Below are positions 1 to 12,475 of a stretch of DNA of 64,000 bases, one piece after another. Origin of the DNA: Eubacterium sp. AM49-13BH (GTDB lineage Bacteria; Bacillota; Clostridia; Lachnospirales; Lachnospiraceae); NCBI RefSeq assembly GCF_003464165.1, contig NZ_QSEK01000003.1, positions 54,155 through 118,154 of the forward strand, written 5' to 3'. Positions within the stretch are counted from its first letter, which is position 1; every line of letters begins with the position of its first letter. The translations under genes were made by a program, and so were the position numbers. Under the pieces are notes generated by a model. That model was given only the letters and a program-made list of their open reading frames with translations. It had not been told where the DNA came from and made no database searches.

Positions 1-481
1 CGTTAAGAAGTTCTCTGATTTCCATATCTACTAATTCAAGAAGTTCTGGATCATCAACCATATCACACTTGTTCATGAATACAACGATGTAAGGAACACC
101 AACCTGACGAGCAAGAAGGATATGCTCTCTTGTCTGAGCCATAACACCATCAGTAGCAGCAACAACAAGGATACCTGCATCCATCTGAGCAGCACCTGTG
201 ATCATGTTCTTTACATAATCAGCATGTCCTGGACAGTCAACGTGTGCATAGTGTCTCTTCTCTGTCTCGTACTCAACGTGAGCTGTAGAGATAGTGATAC
301 CTCTTTCTCTTTCCTCTGGTGCCTTATCAATATTCTCGAATGCAACAGCCTCACCTGTACCAAGTCTCTCATGAAGAGTCTTTGTGATAGCAGCTGTTAA
401 TGTAGTCTTACCGTGATCTACGTGTCCGATTGTACCAATGTTACAATGTGGTTTTGTTCTCTCAAATTTAGCCTTTGCCAT
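1..481 (-). CDS. tuf: Elongation factor Tu, N-terminal part (runs off the window)
   Basis: EF-Tu is the GTPase that delivers aminoacyl-tRNA to the ribosome. About 160 N-terminal residues are visible, beginning [20 protein letters not shown]. They include the P-loop GHVDHGKT (about residues 19-26), the switch II motif DCPGHADY and the guanine-recognition motif NKCD. The rest of the protein lies beyond position 1. The start is fixed by an AGGAGG box just upstream and by the universal N-terminus. It is the last gene of the str cluster (rpsL-rpsG-fusA-tuf) and has its own near-consensus promoter between fusA and tuf. Identity is certain; completeness cannot be judged. Confidence 0.98.
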   Translation of the reverse strand, partial: MAKAKFERTKPHCNIGTIGHVDHGKTTLTAAITKTLHERLGTGEAVAFENIDKAPEERERGITISTAHVEYETEKRHYAHVDCPGHADYVKNMITGAAQMDAGILVVAATDGVMAQTREHILLARQVGVPYIVVFMNKCDMVDDPELLELVDMEIRELLN

Positions 482-512
482 TGTTTAAAATCCTCCTAAA
501 AATATTTAGATT

Positions 513-537
513 GCCCTGAGGGGTATCCCCCTCGGGC
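513..537 (-). other. GC-rich hairpin in the tuf leader
   Basis: A 10-bp stem with one bulged base and a 4-nt loop (GCCC-T-GAGGGG against CCCCTCGGGC) lies about 30 nt before the tuf start codon. In the direction of transcription it is not followed by a T-run. A leader structure or RNA-stabilising element is therefore more likely than a terminator. Confidence 0.4.
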
Positions 538-556
538 TTTGTCATAGCTGATATTT

Positions 557-585
557 ATTATATTTCATTTAGTGAAATATTTCAA
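557..585 (-). promoter_or_regulatory. tuf promoter
   Basis: Reading the minus strand: TTGAAA, a 17-bp spacer, then TATAAT. This near-perfect sigma-A promoter lies between the fusA stop and the tuf start. It would give tuf transcription independent of the rpsL promoter, as expected for one of the most abundant proteins. Confidence 0.8.
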
Positions 586-602
586 CTATATTTTTATAGT
601 TA

Positions 603-2764
603 TTACTTATTTCTATCAGAAATAACCTTATCCTGAACAGACTTTGGAGCCTGCTCATACTTATCGAAGAACATAGAGTAGTTACCACGACCCTGTGTCT
701 TAGAACGAAGGTCAGTAGCATATCCGAACATCTCAGCAAGTGGAACGAATGCTTTAATCATCTTACCACCTGAGATATCTTCCATACCCTCAATACGTCC
801 TCTACGTGAGTTGATATCACCGATTACATCACCCATGTATCTTCTGGCATAGTAACCTCAACCTTCATGATAGGCTCAAGAAGGGCAGGTGCTGCCTTAG
901 CCATAGCATCCTTGAATGCCATAGAACCAGCAATGTGGAATGCCATTTCTGAAGAATCGACTTCATGGTATGAACCATCGTAAATATCTGCTCTAAGTCC
1001 GAGAACTGGGAATCCAGCTAAGATACCTGAATTAGCAGCTTCTCTGATACCGTCAGCAACTGAAGGGATATATTCCTTAGGAATAGCACCACCAACTACT
1101 GAAGACTCACAGAAGAGTACTGGAGGTTCGTTAATTAATACTGTGTTCTTTGTCTCAACATCAAACTTATCAACGTTAGCTTCAAGTGGTGAGAAACGTA
1201 CTTTACAGTGACCATACTGACCACGTCCACCTGACTGCTTAGCATACTTACTATCAACATCAACTGCCTTAGTAAAGCACTCTCTGTAAGCAACCTGAGG
1301 TGCACCAACGTTAGCCTCTACCTTGAACTCACGAAGAAGTCTGTCAACGATGATATCAAGGTGAAGCTCACCCATACCAGCGATGATTGTCTGACCTGTT
1401 TCCTGATCTGTATGAGCACGGAATGTAGGATCTTCTTCAGCAAGCTTTGCTAAAGCTTCACCCATCTTACCCTGGTCATTCTTAGTCTTTGGCTCGATAG
1501 CAAGCTCGATAACTGGCTCTGGGAATTCCATAGACTCTAAGATAACTGGATGTGCCTCATCACAGATAGTATCACCTGTTACTGTAACCTTAAGACCTAC
1601 TGCAGCAGCGATATCTCCTGAGTAAACCTTATCAATTTCTTTTCTCTGGTTAGCGTGCATCTGAAGGATACGGCCAACTCTTTCTTTCTTATTCTTATTA
1701 GAGTTAAGTACATATGAACCACCGTTTAATGTACCTGAGTAAACTCTGAAGAATGCTAACTTACCAACGAATGGATCAGTCATAATCTTGAATGCAAGAG
1801 CTGCAAATGGCTCTTCATCAGATGACTTTCTTGTTACTTCGTTACCGTCTTCGTCAACACCTGTGATATCTGGGATATCTGTAGGAGCTGGCATGTACTC
1901 GATAACAGCATCAAGAAGCTTCTGAACACCCTTGTTCTTATAAGCTGTACCGCAAAGACAAGGAATAGCTGTACCCTCGATAGTACCCTTTCTTAAAGCA
2001 GCCTTTAACTCTGGAACTGAAATTTCCTCATCATTAAAGAACTTCTCCATAAGGTCTTCATCAAGTTCAGCACACTGCTCAACAAGCTTGTCATGGTATT
2101 CCTGAGCCTGATCAGCTAAATCAGCAGGAATATCGCCAACAACGATATCATCACCCTTATCACCATTGAAGACATATGCCTTCATCTCGAATAAGTCGAT
2201 AATTCCCTTGAAGTCATCTTCCTTACCAATAGGAATCTGTACAAGTACAGGATTCTTTCCAAGCTTTGTAATAAGCTGGTTGCATGATCCGAAGAAATCA
2301 GCACCCATCTTATCCATCTTGTTCATGAAAGCCATACGAGGTACATTGTACTTATCAGCCTGACGCCATACATTCTCTGACTGTGGCTCAACACCGTTCT
2401 GTGCATCGAATACACCTACGGCACCATCAAGTACTCTAAGTGAACGCTCAACCTCTACCGTGAAGTCAACGTGTCCTGGAGTATCGATAATGTTAATACG
2501 GTATTCTGGCTGTGTCTTATCTGGCTTACCCTCTTTCTCAGGTGTCCAGTGACATGTTGTAGCAGCTGAAGTGATTGTGATACCTCTCTCCTGCTCCTGG
2601 GCCATCCAGTCCATAGTAGCAGTACCTTCATGAGTATCACCAATCTTGTGATTAACACCAGTATAATAAAGGATACGCTCTGTTAATGTTGTCTTACCAG
2701 CATCAATATGAGCCATAATTCCGATATTTCTGGTTCTCTCCAATGGATATTCTCTTCCAGCCAT
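603..2764 (-). CDS. fusA: Elongation factor G, with a one-base frameshift near the 3' end
   Basis: EF-G is the GTPase that drives ribosomal translocation. Visible motifs are the P-loop AHIDAGKT (residues 18-25), DTPGHVDF, and NKMD for guanine recognition. Near position 839 the expected codons for E-D-Y-M-G-D-V read GAA GAT ACA TGG, so one T is missing after GAT. The frame then breaks after about 646 residues and resumes as the last 77 residues ([17 protein letters not shown]...). The length is one base short of a whole number of codons. A real loss of domain V would be lethal, so a sequencing/assembly error is the likely cause. It follows rpsG by 24 bp in the str operon. Confidence 0.96.
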
Positions 2765-2788
2765 GGATAAAACCTCCTATAATTATAA

Positions 2789-3259
2789 TTAGAATCTGTA
2801 ATGAGCAAAAGCCTTGTTTGCTTCTGCCATCTTGTGCATATCTTCTTTTCTCTTTACTGATGCACCTGTGTTGTTAGCTGCATCAAGAATTTCGTTAGCG
2901 AGTCTTTCTTCCATAGTCTTCTCGCCTCTTGCTCTAGAGAATGTAGTCATCCAACGAAGAGCTAAAGCCTGTCTTCTGTCTGGCTTAACTTCGATAGGTA
3001 CCTGGTAAGTAGCTCCACCGATACGTCTAGCCTTAACTTCAAGAACTGGCATAATATTGTTCATAGCTTCTTCAAATACTTCGATAGCTGGTCTCTCAGT
3101 CTTAGCTGCAACTCTATCAAAAGCACCGTAAACAATCTTCTGAGCTACTCCTCTCTTACCATCAAGCATAATGTTGTTGATAAGCTTAGTAACTACCTTA
3201 TTGTTGTAAATAGGATCTGCTAATACATCTCTTTTCTGTGTATGTCCTTTACGTGGCAC
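2789..3259 (-). CDS. rpsG: 30S ribosomal protein S7
   Basis: A 156-residue primary 16S rRNA-binding protein that nucleates 30S head assembly. The sequence begins [20 protein letters not shown], with family hallmarks such as [20 protein letters not shown] and [11 protein letters not shown]. Length is normal. The start is GTG, preceded by a good AGGAGGG box. The 219 bp between it and rpsL is AU-rich with several short inverted repeats (for example CGTAAGAATCTGATTTTTACG). S7 represses its own operon in other bacteria, so this leader is a candidate autoregulatory site, but that is inference. Confidence 0.98.
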   Translation of the reverse strand: MPRKGHTQKRDVLADPIYNNKVVTKLINNIMLDGKRGVAQKIVYGAFDRVAAKTERPAIEVFEEAMNNIMPVLEVKARRIGGATYQVPIEVKPDRRQALALRWMTTFSRARGEKTMEERLANEILDAANNTGASVKRKEDMHKMAEANKAFAHYRF

Positions 3260-3478
3260 GGTTCTTCCCTCCTTAATAAATTTATTAAATCATAGGTACT
3301 CACAAATAAAAAATGTGTTCGCGCCGTATATATTAACCTGCAACCTCTTGATTAATCTAATTCCGGCACAATTCAAAATTTAATTTGTTCGTAAAAATCA
3401 GATTCTTACGAATCCGACTCTTGCAAATTGTAAAACTTGCATGCATTCATATAAATGCGTGTCTTAATTCAGGCTTAA

Positions 3479-3898
3479 TTACTTAGCGTCCTTAGGTCTC
3501 TTAGCACCGTACTTAGAACGAGCCTGTCTTCTCTTTGCAACACCTGCTGTATCAAGTGTTCCTCTGATGATGTGGTATCTTGTACCTGGTAAATCCTTTA
3601 CTCTTCCACCTCTTATAAGAACAACACTGTGTTCCTGAAGATTGTGTCCCTCACCTGGGATGTAAGATGTTACCTCGATACCATTAGAAAGACGTACTCT
3701 GGCGATCTTTCTAAGAGCTGAGTTAGGCTTCTTAGGTGTAGCAGTCTTAACAGCTGTACAAACACCTCTCTTCTGTGGAGAAGAGATATCTGTTGCCTTC
3801 TTCTGAAGTGAGTTGTAACCCTTCTGAAGAGCTGGTGCTGTAGACTTCTTTACTGCAGTCTTTCTTCCCTGTTTTACTAACTGGTTAAATGTTGGCAT
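3479..3898 (-). CDS. rpsL: 30S ribosomal protein S12
   Basis: A 139-residue decoding-centre protein. I place the start at [13 protein letters not shown], preceded by GGAGGTG, rather than at an upstream in-frame ATG that would add 14 non-conserved residues. The two streptomycin-related loops read [11 protein letters not shown] and [12 protein letters not shown]. Both key lysines are wild type, so no resistance allele is visible. It is the first gene of the str operon, behind a clear promoter and directly downstream of the rpoBC terminator. Confidence 0.98.
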   Translation of the reverse strand: MPTFNQLVKQGRKTAVKKSTAPALQKGYNSLQKKATDISSPQKRGVCTAVKTATPKKPNSALRKIARVRLSNGIEVTSYIPGEGHNLQEHSVVLIRGGRVKDLPGTRYHIIRGTLDTAGVAKRRQARSKYGAKRPKDAK

Positions 3899-4015
3899 TC
3901 CGTTTTCACCTCCCGAAATTAGAATAATGAATGGTTGCATCTTAGTATCAACTAAGAAAATGTTTTGTTATCAAAACAGCGCAAAAATAGAACTTGCCTA
4001 TTCGCACGCTTTATT

Positions 4016-4044
4016 AGTATATATTTTTACAAATTCAGTGTCAA
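4016..4044 (-). promoter_or_regulatory. str operon (rpsL) promoter
   Basis: TTGACA, a 17-bp spacer and TATACT are read on the minus strand, about 120 bp before the rpsL start codon. The -35 box lies immediately beyond the T-tract of the rpoC terminator, so termination of one operon and initiation of the next are packed within 60 bp. Confidence 0.85.
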
Positions 4045-4051
4045 GCATTTT

Positions 4052-4096
4052 TTCAAAAAAAGATAAAGCGTGCCAGATTTTATCAATCTGACACGC
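4052..4096 (-). terminator. rpoBC intrinsic terminator
   Basis: A 12-bp stem (GCGTGTCAGATT / AATCTGGCACGC on the minus strand, with one U-G wobble) is followed by a T-rich tail. The wobble only pairs in the minus-strand transcript, which supports that orientation. It lies just after the rpoC stop codon. Confidence 0.88.
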
Positions 4097-4116
4097 CATA
4101 AATTATCTATAAAGAA

Positions 4117-7100
4117 TTAATCTTCCTGTGTGAATATAAGTTCATCATCACCAGATTCTTCATCTTCTTCGATGTAGTTATTTGTAGAACTGATCTTAAT
4201 ATCCTGATAACGCTTCATACCTGTACCAGCAGGGATAAGCTTACCAATAATAACGTTCTCTTTAAGTCCGATAAGTGGATCAATCTTTCCATTAATAGCT
4301 GCATCTGTAAGAACCTTTGTTGTCTCCTGGAATGAGGCAGCTGACATAAATGATGTAGAAGCAAGTGAAGCCTTAGTAATACCAAGAATGATTGGAGTGC
4401 CTGTAGCAAGCTTCTTTCCTTCCTCTTCAAGCTTCTCATTAACTTCCTGGAATTCAATTGTGTCAACCTGTGATCCTGGAAGGAACTTAGAATCTCCAGC
4501 TTCATCAACAACTATCTTCTTAAGCATCTGACGAACGATAAGCTCAATATGCTTATCATTGATATCAACACCCTGGATACGGTAAACCTTCTGAACTTCA
4601 CGAAGGAGATAATCCTGAACAGCTCTTACACCAAGAATTCTTACGATATCATGTGGATTCTCAGAACCCTCTGTGATTTCTTCACCCTTAGCAACAACCT
4701 GTCCTTCAACAACCTTTTCTCTTGTATCCTTAGATAATGGATAAGCCTTTGAATTACCTTCATCGTCAGTTATAACAATTTCAGTCTTCTTCTCAGTCTT
4801 AACAATGCTTACAGTTCCGCCAAACTCAGCAAGTACAGCCAGCATCTTAGGCTTTCTTGCCTCGAAAAGCTCTTCTACTCTAGGAAGACCCTGAGTAATG
4901 TTATCACCGGCAACACCACCAGTATGGAAAGTTCTCATGGTAAGCTGTGTACCAGGCTCACCGATTGACTGGGCTGCAATAATACCAACAGCTTCACCAA
5001 CCTGTACTGTCTGACCAGTAGCCATGTTAGTTCCATAACATTTAGCACATACACCAATATGTGAACGGCAAGTAAGAATTGTTCTGATCTTAACCTTATC
5101 AACACCGGTCTTAATAATAGCTTCTGCTCTCTTAGGAGTTACAAGGTGGTTAGCTTCAACAATAACCTCACCAGTAGCTGGATCAACAATATCCTCAGCT
5201 AAGTATCTTCCTGTAATACGCTCCTGTAATGGTTCAAGAATATCTTCCTTGGCATCACTTGAGTTAGTAGCTCTGTTATTAACAAATGAGTAAACATACA
5301 TACCAGGTATCTGCTTACCTGCGCTACAATCTGTCTCTCTGATAATAAGATCCTGAGAAACATCAACAAGTCTTCTTGTAAGGTATCCTGAATCGGCTGT
5401 ACGAAGGGCTGTATCTGAAAGTCCTTTACGGGCACCGTGAGCTGAAATAAAGTATTCCAGAACGTCAAGACCTTCACGGAAGTTAGACTTGATAGGAAGT
5501 TCGATAGTGTTACCTGATGTATCGGCCATCAAACCACGCATACCTGCTAACTGCTTAATCTGCTGGTTAGAACCACGGGCACCTGAGTCAGCCATCATGA
5601 AGATGTTGTTATATTTATCAAGACCCTGAAGAAGGGCATCCTTAATCTTATCATCAGTTTCCTGCCATACGCGGATAACATTCTTATGTCTTTCCTCGTC
5701 AGTAGCCTGACCTCTGTTATATTTAACAGTAATCTGTTCAACTTTCTTTTCTGCCTCAGCAAGAAGCTGCTTCTTAACTGGTGGCACTGTCATCTCAGAA
5801 ATAGAAACAGTCATGGCAGCTCTGGTAGAGTACTTATAACCCATAGCCTTGATATCATCAAGAACTTCTGCAGTTGTTGTAGTACCATGAGTATTGATAA
5901 CATGCTGTAAGATATCCTTAAGCTGTTTCTTTCCTACATGGAAATCAACTTCTGGAAGTAATAAATTCTCTTCCTTGCTTCTGTCAACATATCCTAAATC
6001 CTGAGGAAGAATCTCATTAAATATAAGTCTTCCAAGTGTAGACTCAATATTACCTGAAAGCTCTTCTCCGTTAATATTCTTAGTTACATGAACCATAATC
6101 TTAGCATGTAATGTAATTATACCATTCTCATAAGCAAGAACTGCTTCATTGATACTCTTGAAAATCTTGCCCTCTCCCTTTGCACCTGGTCTTTCCTGTG
6201 TAAGGTAGTAAATACCAAGTACCATATCCTGTGAAGGAACGGCAACAGGACCACCATCAGATGGCTTAAGAAGGTTGTTAGGTGAAAGAAGCATAAATCT
6301 ACACTCAGCCTGAGCCTCAACAGAAAGTGGGAGATGGACAGCCATCTGGTCACCATCGAAATCGGCATTGAACGCTGTACAAACAAGTGGATGAAGCTTA
6401 ATAGCCTTACCTTCTACAAGGATTGGCTCGAAAGCCTGAATACCAAGTCTGTGAAGTGTAGGAGCACGGTTAAGCATAACTGGATGCTCTTTGATAACAT
6501 CTTCAAGTACATCCCATACTTCTGGCTCAAGATGTTCTACGCTCTTCTTAGCTTTCTTAATATTATCTGCAAGATTACGTCTTACAAGCTCTCTCATAAC
6601 GAATGGCTTGAATAACTCAATAGCCATCTCTTTAGGAAGACCACACTGGTAAATCTTAAGTTCTGGTCCTACTACGATAACTGAACGTCCTGAGTAGTCA
6701 ACTCGCTTACCAAGAAGGTTCTGTCTGAAACGTCCCTGCTTACCCTTTAATAAATCTGATAAAGACTTAAGAGCTCTGTTACCAGGGCCTGTTACAGGAC
6801 GGCCATTTCTACGTCCATTATCAATAAGAGCATCAACAGCTTCCTGAAGCATTCTCTTCTCGTTACGGACAATGATTTCAGGAGCGCCAAGCTCAAGAAG
6901 TCTTGCAAGTCTGTTATTTCTGTTAATAATTCTTCTGTAAAGATCATTAAGATCTGAAGTTGCAAAACGTCCACCATCAAGCTGGACCATAGGTCTTAAA
7001 TCTGGTGGGATTACAGGGATTTCTGTAAGAATCATCCACTCAGGCTTAGTTCCTGCATTCTTAAATGCTTCAACAACTTCAATTCTCTTTATAAGTCTGG

Positions 7101-7731
7101 CAGCCTTCTGAGAAGTAGTGTTAGCAAGCTCTTCCTTAAGTCTTACTTCTTCTTCTTCAAGGTTAACCATCTGGAGGAGCTCAAGGATTGCCTCAGCTCC
7201 CATACCAACACGGAAAGCCTTGCTTCCGTACTGCTCGCAGAGTTCTCTGTATTCAGTCTCTGAAAGAATCTTCTTGAAAGGAATATCTGTTTCACCTGGA
7301 TCAATTACGATATATGAAGCAAAATATAATACCTTTTCAAGGTTCTTAGGACCAATATCAAGAATGAGATCCATACGGCTAGGAATACCCTTGAAGTACC
7401 AGATATGTGATACAGGTGCAGCAAGGTGAATATGACCCATACGGTCTCTTCTTACGCTGGCCTTAGTAACCTCAACACCACATTTGTCGCAGACAATACC
7501 CTTGTCTTTGATCTTCTTATACTTACCGCAGTGGCACTCCCAGTCCTTGCTAGGACCAAATATTCTTTCGCAGAAAAGTCCATCCTTTTCTGGCTTAAGT
7601 GTTCTATAGTTAATTGTTTCAGGTTTGGTAACCTCACCATGAGACCACTCCAAAATATTCTCAGGAGAAGCAAGCTTGATCTGAATTTTATCAAATTTCA
7701 TTGACTTATTTGATTTAATTTCTTCTGCCAT
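4117..7731 (-). CDS. rpoC: DNA-directed RNA polymerase subunit beta'
   Basis: The 1204-residue clamp and active-site subunit of RNA polymerase. Visible motifs are the N-terminal zinc ribbon ([20 protein letters not shown]), the catalytic Mg-binding loop NADFDGD, the trigger-loop/bridge-helix region, and the second zinc site ending [13 protein letters not shown]. Length is typical of Firmicutes. The start codon lies 18 bp beyond the rpoB stop, so the two are co-transcribed. The reading frame is intact throughout. Confidence 0.98.
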   Translation of the reverse strand: MAEEIKSNKSMKFDKIQIKLASPENILEWSHGEVTKPETINYRTLKPEKDGLFCERIFGPSKDWECHCGKYKKIKDKGIVCDKCGVEVTKASVRRDRMGHIHLAAPVSHIWYFKGIPSRMDLILDIGPKNLEKVLYFASYIVIDPGETDIPFKKILSETEYRELCEQYGSKAFRVGMGAEAILELLQMVNLEEEEVRLKEELANTTSQKAARLIKRIEVVEAFKNAGTKPEWMILTEIPVIPPDLRPMVQLDGGRFATSDLNDLYRRIINRNNRLARLLELGAPEIIVRNEKRMLQEAVDALIDNGRRNGRPVTGPGNRALKSLSDLLKGKQGRFRQNLLGKRVDYSGRSVIVVGPELKIYQCGLPKEMAIELFKPFVMRELVRRNLADNIKKAKKSVEHLEPEVWDVLEDVIKEHPVMLNRAPTLHRLGIQAFEPILVEGKAIKLHPLVCTAFNADFDGDQMAVHLPLSVEAQAECRFMLLSPNNLLKPSDGGPVAVPSQDMVLGIYYLTQERPGAKGEGKIFKSINEAVLAYENGIITLHAKIMVHVTKNINGEELSGNIESTLGRLIFNEILPQDLGYVDRSKEENLLLPEVDFHVGKKQLKDILQHVINTHGTTTTAEVLDDIKAMGYKYSTRAAMTVSISEMTVPPVKKQLLAEAEKKVEQITVKYNRGQATDEERHKNVIRVWQETDDKIKDALLQGLDKYNNIFMMADSGARGSNQQIKQLAGMRGLMADTSGNTIELPIKSNFREGLDVLEYFISAHGARKGLSDTALRTADSGYLTRRLVDVSQDLIIRETDCSAGKQIPGMYVYSFVNNRATNSSDAKEDILEPLQERITGRYLAEDIVDPATGEVIVEANHLVTPKRAEAIIKTGVDKVKIRTILTCRSHIGVCAKCYGTNMATGQTVQVGEAVGIIAAQSIGEPGTQLTMRTFHTGGVAGDNITQGLPRVEELFEARKPKMLAVLAEFGGTVSIVKTEKKTEIVITDDEGNSKAYPLSKDTREKVVEGQVVAKGEEITEGSENPHDIVRILGVRAVQDYLLREVQKVYRIQGVDINDKHIELIVRQMLKKIVVDEAGDSKFLPGSQVDTIEFQEVNEKLEEEGKKLATGTPIILGITKASLASTSFMSAASFQETTKVLTDAAINGKIDPLIGLKENVIIGKLIPAGTGMKRYQDIKISSTNNYIEEDEESGDDELIFTQED

Positions 7732-7749
7732 TATAGTGCTCCCTTCTAA

Positions 7750-10700
7750 TTAATATTCATCTGAATTGCCATCGCCGTAATCATCATCAAAATCATCGGC
7801 CATATCAAAATCAGCTTCATCATCTGAATCTACAGCATCTTCTGTTCCATCTTCATTGAGAGTAACTGTTGACATTCCGCCAGCCTTGTACTCTGCCTCT
7901 TCCTCTCTGCTGTTTCTTCTATATCCGTTACCTTCATCAAGAACCTTCTTGAAATCAGTAACTTCATACTCAGAACTCTCAAGAAGTCTGACTTCATTGT
8001 TGTCCTGATCAAGCACTCTTACATCAAGTGCGAGTGACTGAAGTTCCTTAAGAAGAACCTTGAATGATTCTGGAACTCCTGGTTCAGGAATATTCTCACC
8101 CTTAATAATAGCTTCGTAAGTCTTAACTCGTCCTACAACATCATCAGACTTAACAGTAAGGATTTCCTGAAGAGTATAAGCAGCACCATAAGCCTCAAGT
8201 GCCCAAACTTCCATCTCTCCAAATCTCTGTCCACCGAACTGAGCTTTACCACCAAGTGGCTGCTGTGTTACAAGTGAGTATGGACCAGTTGAACGAGCAT
8301 GAATCTTATCATCAACAAGGTGATGAAGCTTTAAGTAATGCATGAATCCGATAGTTACAGGACTGTCGAAATACTCACCAGTTCTACCATCTCTAAGTCT
8401 TACCTTACCATCACGACCGATTGGAACACCTTTCCACTCAGCTCTGTGATCTCTATGTTCTGAAAGGTAATCAAACACCTCTTTATTAAGGACATCCTTA
8501 TATTCTGCTGTAAATGTAACCATATCCTCTGGATATTCTTCTCCATTCTTTTCAGCCTCAGCCTTCTGGGCTGCAAGCTCTTCATCATCAAATGGATGGT
8601 TAGCATATGCATTTGCCATATCAAGAGTATCCATAATATCGTTCTCATCTGCACCATCAAATACTGGTGTTGCAATGTTAAATCCAAGTACCTTGGCAGC
8701 AAGACTTAAATGAATCTCAAGGACCTGTCCAATGTTCATTCGTGAAGGAACGCCCAATGGGTTAAGTACGATATCAAGCGGACGACCATTAGGAAGGAAT
8801 GGCATATCTTCAACAGGAAGTACTCTTGATACGACACCCTTGTTACCATGACGACCAGCCATCTTATCACCAACGCCGATCTTTCTCTTCTGTGCAATAT
8901 ATATACGAACAGACTTGTTAACTCCTGGTGAGAGTTCATCTCCGTTCTGTCTTGTAAATGTCTTAACAGCAACAACGATACCGTATGCACCATGAGGAAC
9001 CTTAAGTGAAGTATCTCTTACTTCTCTTGCCTTCTCACCAAAGATAGCTCTAAGAAGTCTCTCTTCAGCAGTAAGCTCTGTCTCTCCCTTAGGAGTAACC
9101 TTACCAACAAGGATATCACCAGCTCTTACTTCAGCACCAACACGGATGATACCATTCTCATCAAGATCCTTAACTGCCTCAGAACCTGTTGATGGAAGAT
9201 CTCTTGTAATCTCTTCAGGTCCTAACTTAGTATCTCTTGCTTCTGTCTCATATTCTTCAATATGAATAGATGTATAAACATCATCTCTAACGAGACGCTC
9301 ACTAAGAAGTACAGCATCCTCGTAGTTATAACCTTCCCAAGTCATGAAACCAATAAGTGGGTTCTTACCAAGGGCAATCTCACCATTAGATGTAGATGGA
9401 CCATCAGCAATAACATCTCCTGCCTTAACCTCATCTCCCTTGAATACAATAGGTCTCTGGTTATAGCAGTTACTCTGGTTACTTCTTGAGAACTTAGTAA
9501 GCTTATATTCGCGTGCCTTACCATCTTTCTCTCTGATAACAATCTTGTTAGATTCAGAAGAAAGAACAACACCATCGGCTTCTGCAACTACACACACGCC
9601 TGAGTCAACTGCAGTCTTATTCTCAATACCAGTTCCGATAACAGGAGCTTCTGTCATAAGAAGAGGTACGGCCTGACGCTGCATGTTAGATCCCATGAGG
9701 GCACGTGTACAGTCATCGTTCTGAAGGAATGGAATCATTGATGTAGCAACTGAGAATACCATCTTAGGAGATACGTCCATAAGATCAATCTGGCTCTTAT
9801 CAAACTGAGAAGTCTCTTCTCTGTAACGTCCAGATACAGTATTTCTTACGAAATAACCATTCTCATCAATCTCAGCATTAGCCTGAGCTACATGGAAATC
9901 ATCTTCCTCATCAGCTGTGAAGTAACGAACTTCATCAGTAACTCTTGGATTCTTAGGATCAGACTTATCTACAATACGATAAGGAGCTTCAACGAATCCA
10001 TATTCATTAATTCTTGCATAAGATGCAAGAGAGTTAATAAGACCAATGTTAGGTCCTTCAGGAGTCTCGATAGGACACATTCTACCATAATGAGTATAGT
10101 GTACATCTCGAACCTCGAAACCTGCACGATCTCTTGAAAGACCACCAGGACCAAGTGCTGAAAGACGTCTCTTATGAGTAATCTCACTAAGAGGATTATT
10201 CTGATCCATGAACTGTGACAACTGTGAACTTCCGAAGAATTCCTTAATAGCAGCTGTTACAGGCTTAATATTAATAAGTGACTGTGGAGATATTCCGCTA
10301 AGATCCTGTGTAGACATTCTCTCACGAACAACTCTTTCCATTCTTGAGATACCAATTCTGAACTGGTTCTGAAGAAGTTCTCCTACAGCTCTGATACGTC
10401 TGTTTCCAAGGTGATCAATATCATCCTTAGTACCAACGCCATATTCAAGGTGCATATTATAATTGATAGAAGCAAGAATATCTTCTACTGTAATATGCTT
10501 AGGAATAAGGTCAGCAATATTCTTAGTAATAGCTTCCTTAATATCTTCTAAAGATTCATTCTCAGCAAGAATCTGGGCAAGAACAGGATAGTATACATAC
10601 TCTGTTACACCAAGTTCCTTAGCTTCTTCTTCGCTGATATCAACCCATTTAGTAATATCAACCGCACGGTTAGAAAGAATCTTAACAACTCTGTCAGATA

Positions 10701-11727
10701 CTGTACCATCAGCAGCCTTAACTTCTACAGTAATAAATACTGAAGGAACAGCTGCATCCTGAATAGCCTGTGCTGACTCTCTTGTAAGCTTCTCACCTGC
10801 TGTTGCAATAACAGTTCCATTCTCATCAACAACATCCTCAGCAAGAACCTGTCCTGTAAGTCTGCTCTTGAAAGAAAGCTTCTTATTAAACTTATATCTT
10901 CCAACATGAGCCAGGTCATATCTTCTAGGGTCAAAGAACATACCTGAAATAAGTGCTTCTGCACTTTCAACAGATAATGGTTCACCTGGTCTTAACTTCT
11001 TATAAAGTTCAAGAATACCTTCCTGATAATTAGTAGAAGTATCCTTCTCCATAGTTGCAAGAAGCTTAGGCTCCTCACCAAATATATCAAGAATCTCGGC
11101 ATTAGTACCAAATCCTAAAGCTCTGATAAGAACTGTAATAGGCACCTTCTTATTACGGTCAACCTTAACATAGAATACATCGTTAGCATCTGTTTCGTAC
11201 TCTAACCAGGCACCTCTGTTAGGAATTACCTGACAGCTGTATAAGAAAATCTTACCATATTTATCCTTCTGTATATCATAATAAATACCAGGTGAACGTA
11301 CCAACTGGCTGACAATAACTCGTTCAGCACCATTAATTACAAATGTACCTGTCTTAGTCATTAAAGGCAGGTCGCCCATGAAAATTTCATGTTCGCTGAT
11401 GCTTTCTGTCTCTTTGTTATGAAGTCTTACTGTAACCTTAAGAGGAGCTGCATATGTAGCATCTCTTTCTTTACACTCTTCAATTGAATACTTAACTTCG
11501 TCTTCACATAACGCAAAATCTACAAATTCCAGACTCAATCTTCCGTTATAGTCTGCAATTGGAGATATGTCATCAAAGACCTCTTTCAAGCCTTCATTCA
11601 AAAACCACTGGTAAGAATCCTTCTGCACCTCAATAAGGTTAGGCATCTCAAGAACCTCTTTCTGTCTTGAGAAACTCATACGCATTGCCTTGCCCGACGT
11701 TATTGGGCGTAATCTGTTTTTCTCCAT
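7750..11727 (-). CDS. rpoB: DNA-directed RNA polymerase subunit beta
   Basis: The 1325-residue catalytic subunit that forms the active-site cleft with beta'. The rifampicin pocket reads [20 protein letters not shown] followed by [11 protein letters not shown]. The residues matching E. coli D516, H526 and S531 are wild type, so no classic resistance change is seen. The C-terminus is long and acidic (many D/E after about residue 1275), as in other Lachnospiraceae. It has its own promoter downstream of the rplL terminator and is followed closely by rpoC. The frame is intact. Confidence 0.98.
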   Translation of the reverse strand: MEKNRLRPITSGKAMRMSFSRQKEVLEMPNLIEVQKDSYQWFLNEGLKEVFDDISPIADYNGRLSLEFVDFALCEDEVKYSIEECKERDATYAAPLKVTVRLHNKETESISEHEIFMGDLPLMTKTGTFVINGAERVIVSQLVRSPGIYYDIQKDKYGKIFLYSCQVIPNRGAWLEYETDANDVFYVKVDRNKKVPITVLIRALGFGTNAEILDIFGEEPKLLATMEKDTSTNYQEGILELYKKLRPGEPLSVESAEALISGMFFDPRRYDLAHVGRYKFNKKLSFKSRLTGQVLAEDVVDENGTVIATAGEKLTRESAQAIQDAAVPSVFITVEVKAADGTVSDRVVKILSNRAVDITKWVDISEEEAKELGVTEYVYYPVLAQILAENESLEDIKEAITKNIADLIPKHITVEDILASINYNMHLEYGVGTKDDIDHLGNRRIRAVGELLQNQFRIGISRMERVVRERMSTQDLSGISPQSLINIKPVTAAIKEFFGSSQLSQFMDQNNPLSEITHKRRLSALGPGGLSRDRAGFEVRDVHYTHYGRMCPIETPEGPNIGLINSLASYARINEYGFVEAPYRIVDKSDPKNPRVTDEVRYFTADEEDDFHVAQANAEIDENGYFVRNTVSGRYREETSQFDKSQIDLMDVSPKMVFSVATSMIPFLQNDDCTRALMGSNMQRQAVPLLMTEAPVIGTGIENKTAVDSGVCVVAEADGVVLSSESNKIVIREKDGKAREYKLTKFSRSNQSNCYNQRPIVFKGDEVKAGDVIADGPSTSNGEIALGKNPLIGFMTWEGYNYEDAVLLSERLVRDDVYTSIHIEEYETEARDTKLGPEEITRDLPSTGSEAVKDLDENGIIRVGAEVRAGDILVGKVTPKGETELTAEERLLRAIFGEKAREVRDTSLKVPHGAYGIVVAVKTFTRQNGDELSPGVNKSVRIYIAQKRKIGVGDKMAGRHGNKGVVSRVLPVEDMPFLPNGRPLDIVLNPLGVPSRMNIGQVLEIHLSLAAKVLGFNIATPVFDGADENDIMDTLDMANAYANHPFDDEELAAQKAEAEKNGEEYPEDMVTFTAEYKDVLNKEVFDYLSEHRDHRAEWKGVPIGRDGKVRLRDGRTGEYFDSPVTIGFMHYLKLHHLVDDKIHARSTGPYSLVTQQPLGGKAQFGGQRFGEMEVWALEAYGAAYTLQEILTVKSDDVVGRVKTYEAIIKGENIPEPGVPESFKVLLKELQSLALDVRVLDQDNNEVRLLESSEYEVTDFKKVLDEGNGYRRNSREEEAEYKAGGMSTVTLNEDGTEDAVDSDDEADFDMADDFDDDYGDGNSDEY

Positions 11728-11823
11728 TGACGTTTCACCCCTTAGTTTTCTTCACATTAATATATTACATTATCGGTAAATGTGCAGAGAATGAGCACAA
11801 GTTACCACAATAGTGCATTGTCC

Positions 11824-11852
11824 ATAGTACATCAATATTATATATATGTCAA
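11824..11852 (-). promoter_or_regulatory. rpoBC promoter
   Basis: TTGACA, a 17-bp spacer and TACTAT on the minus strand, about 100 bp upstream of the rpoB start and downstream of the rplL terminator. Together with that terminator it lets rpoBC be set independently of rplJL. Confidence 0.75.
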
Positions 11853-11949
11853 GGGATTTTCTAAAAAAATCATGAATATTCAGAATAAGATATAGATAAT
11901 AATATAGCTGCCATATCTGGCAGAATATAATAAAGAAATGTATTTTAAT

Positions 11950-11999
11950 ACTTTAGAAAAAAGAAAAGACAGGAGCTTTGAAAGCCCACTGTCTTTTCT
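11950..11999 (-). terminator. rplJL terminator
   Basis: An 11-bp outer stem (AGAAAAGACAG / CTGTCTTTTCT) plus inner GGGCTTT/AAGCTC pairing is followed on the minus strand by a T-rich tail. It lies 28 bp past the rplL stop. Such terminators between rplL and rpoBC are often partial, tuning the r-protein to polymerase ratio; partial efficiency here is inference. Confidence 0.85.
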
Positions 12000-12027
12000 A
12001 TTATATTCATTAGAACAATCAAGTAAA

Positions 12028-12393
12028 TTACTTAAGAGTAACCTTAGCTCCAACTTCTTCAAGCTTCTTCTTGATTTCCTCAGCCTCTTCCTTAGAAGCC
12101 TGCTCCTTAACAACCTTAGGAGCTCCATCAACAACATCCTTAGCTTCCTTTAAGCCAAGACCTGTGATTTCACGAACAACCTTGATAACCTTAACCTTCT
12201 GATCGCCAGCTTCTGTAAGCTCAACGTCAAATTCTGTCTTCTCCTCAGCTGCTGCTGCGCCAGCACCTGCTGCTGCAACTACAACGCCTGCTGCTGCAGA
12301 TACGCCAAATTCTTCTTCACAAGCCTTAACTAAATCGTTAAGCTCTAATACTGATAAACCTTTAATAACTTCAATGATTTCCTGTGTTGTCAT
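12028..12393 (-). CDS. rplL: 50S ribosomal protein L7/L12
   Basis: The 121-residue stalk protein that recruits translational GTPases. It shows the usual order: an N-terminal dimerisation helix, an Ala/Gly-rich hinge ([12 protein letters not shown], about residues 38-50) and the globular C-terminal domain ([22 protein letters not shown]). It follows rplJ by about 80 bp, forming the standard stalk operon. Confidence 0.98.
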   Translation of the reverse strand: MTTQEIIEVIKGLSVLELNDLVKACEEEFGVSAAAGVVVAAAGAGAAAAEEKTEFDVELTEAGDQKVKVIKVVREITGLGLKEAKDVVDGAPKVVKEQASKEEAEEIKKKLEEVGAKVTLK

Positions 12394-12475
12394 TATTATA
12401 ATCTCCTTTTTAATATTATTCTAAAATTGAAAGAGCATCTATGCTGCTTTCATAGTTAATTCAGTGTTAAACTGA

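Noticed and set aside
824..840. Programmed ribosomal frameshifting in fusA
   Set aside because: No slippery heptamer or stimulatory structure is seen, EF-G is not known to use recoding, and nine other genes in the window show the same one-base loss.
4549..11500. Many plus-strand open frames opposite rpoC and rpoB
   Set aside because: They are antisense shadows of long, highly conserved coding sequence without ribosome sites.
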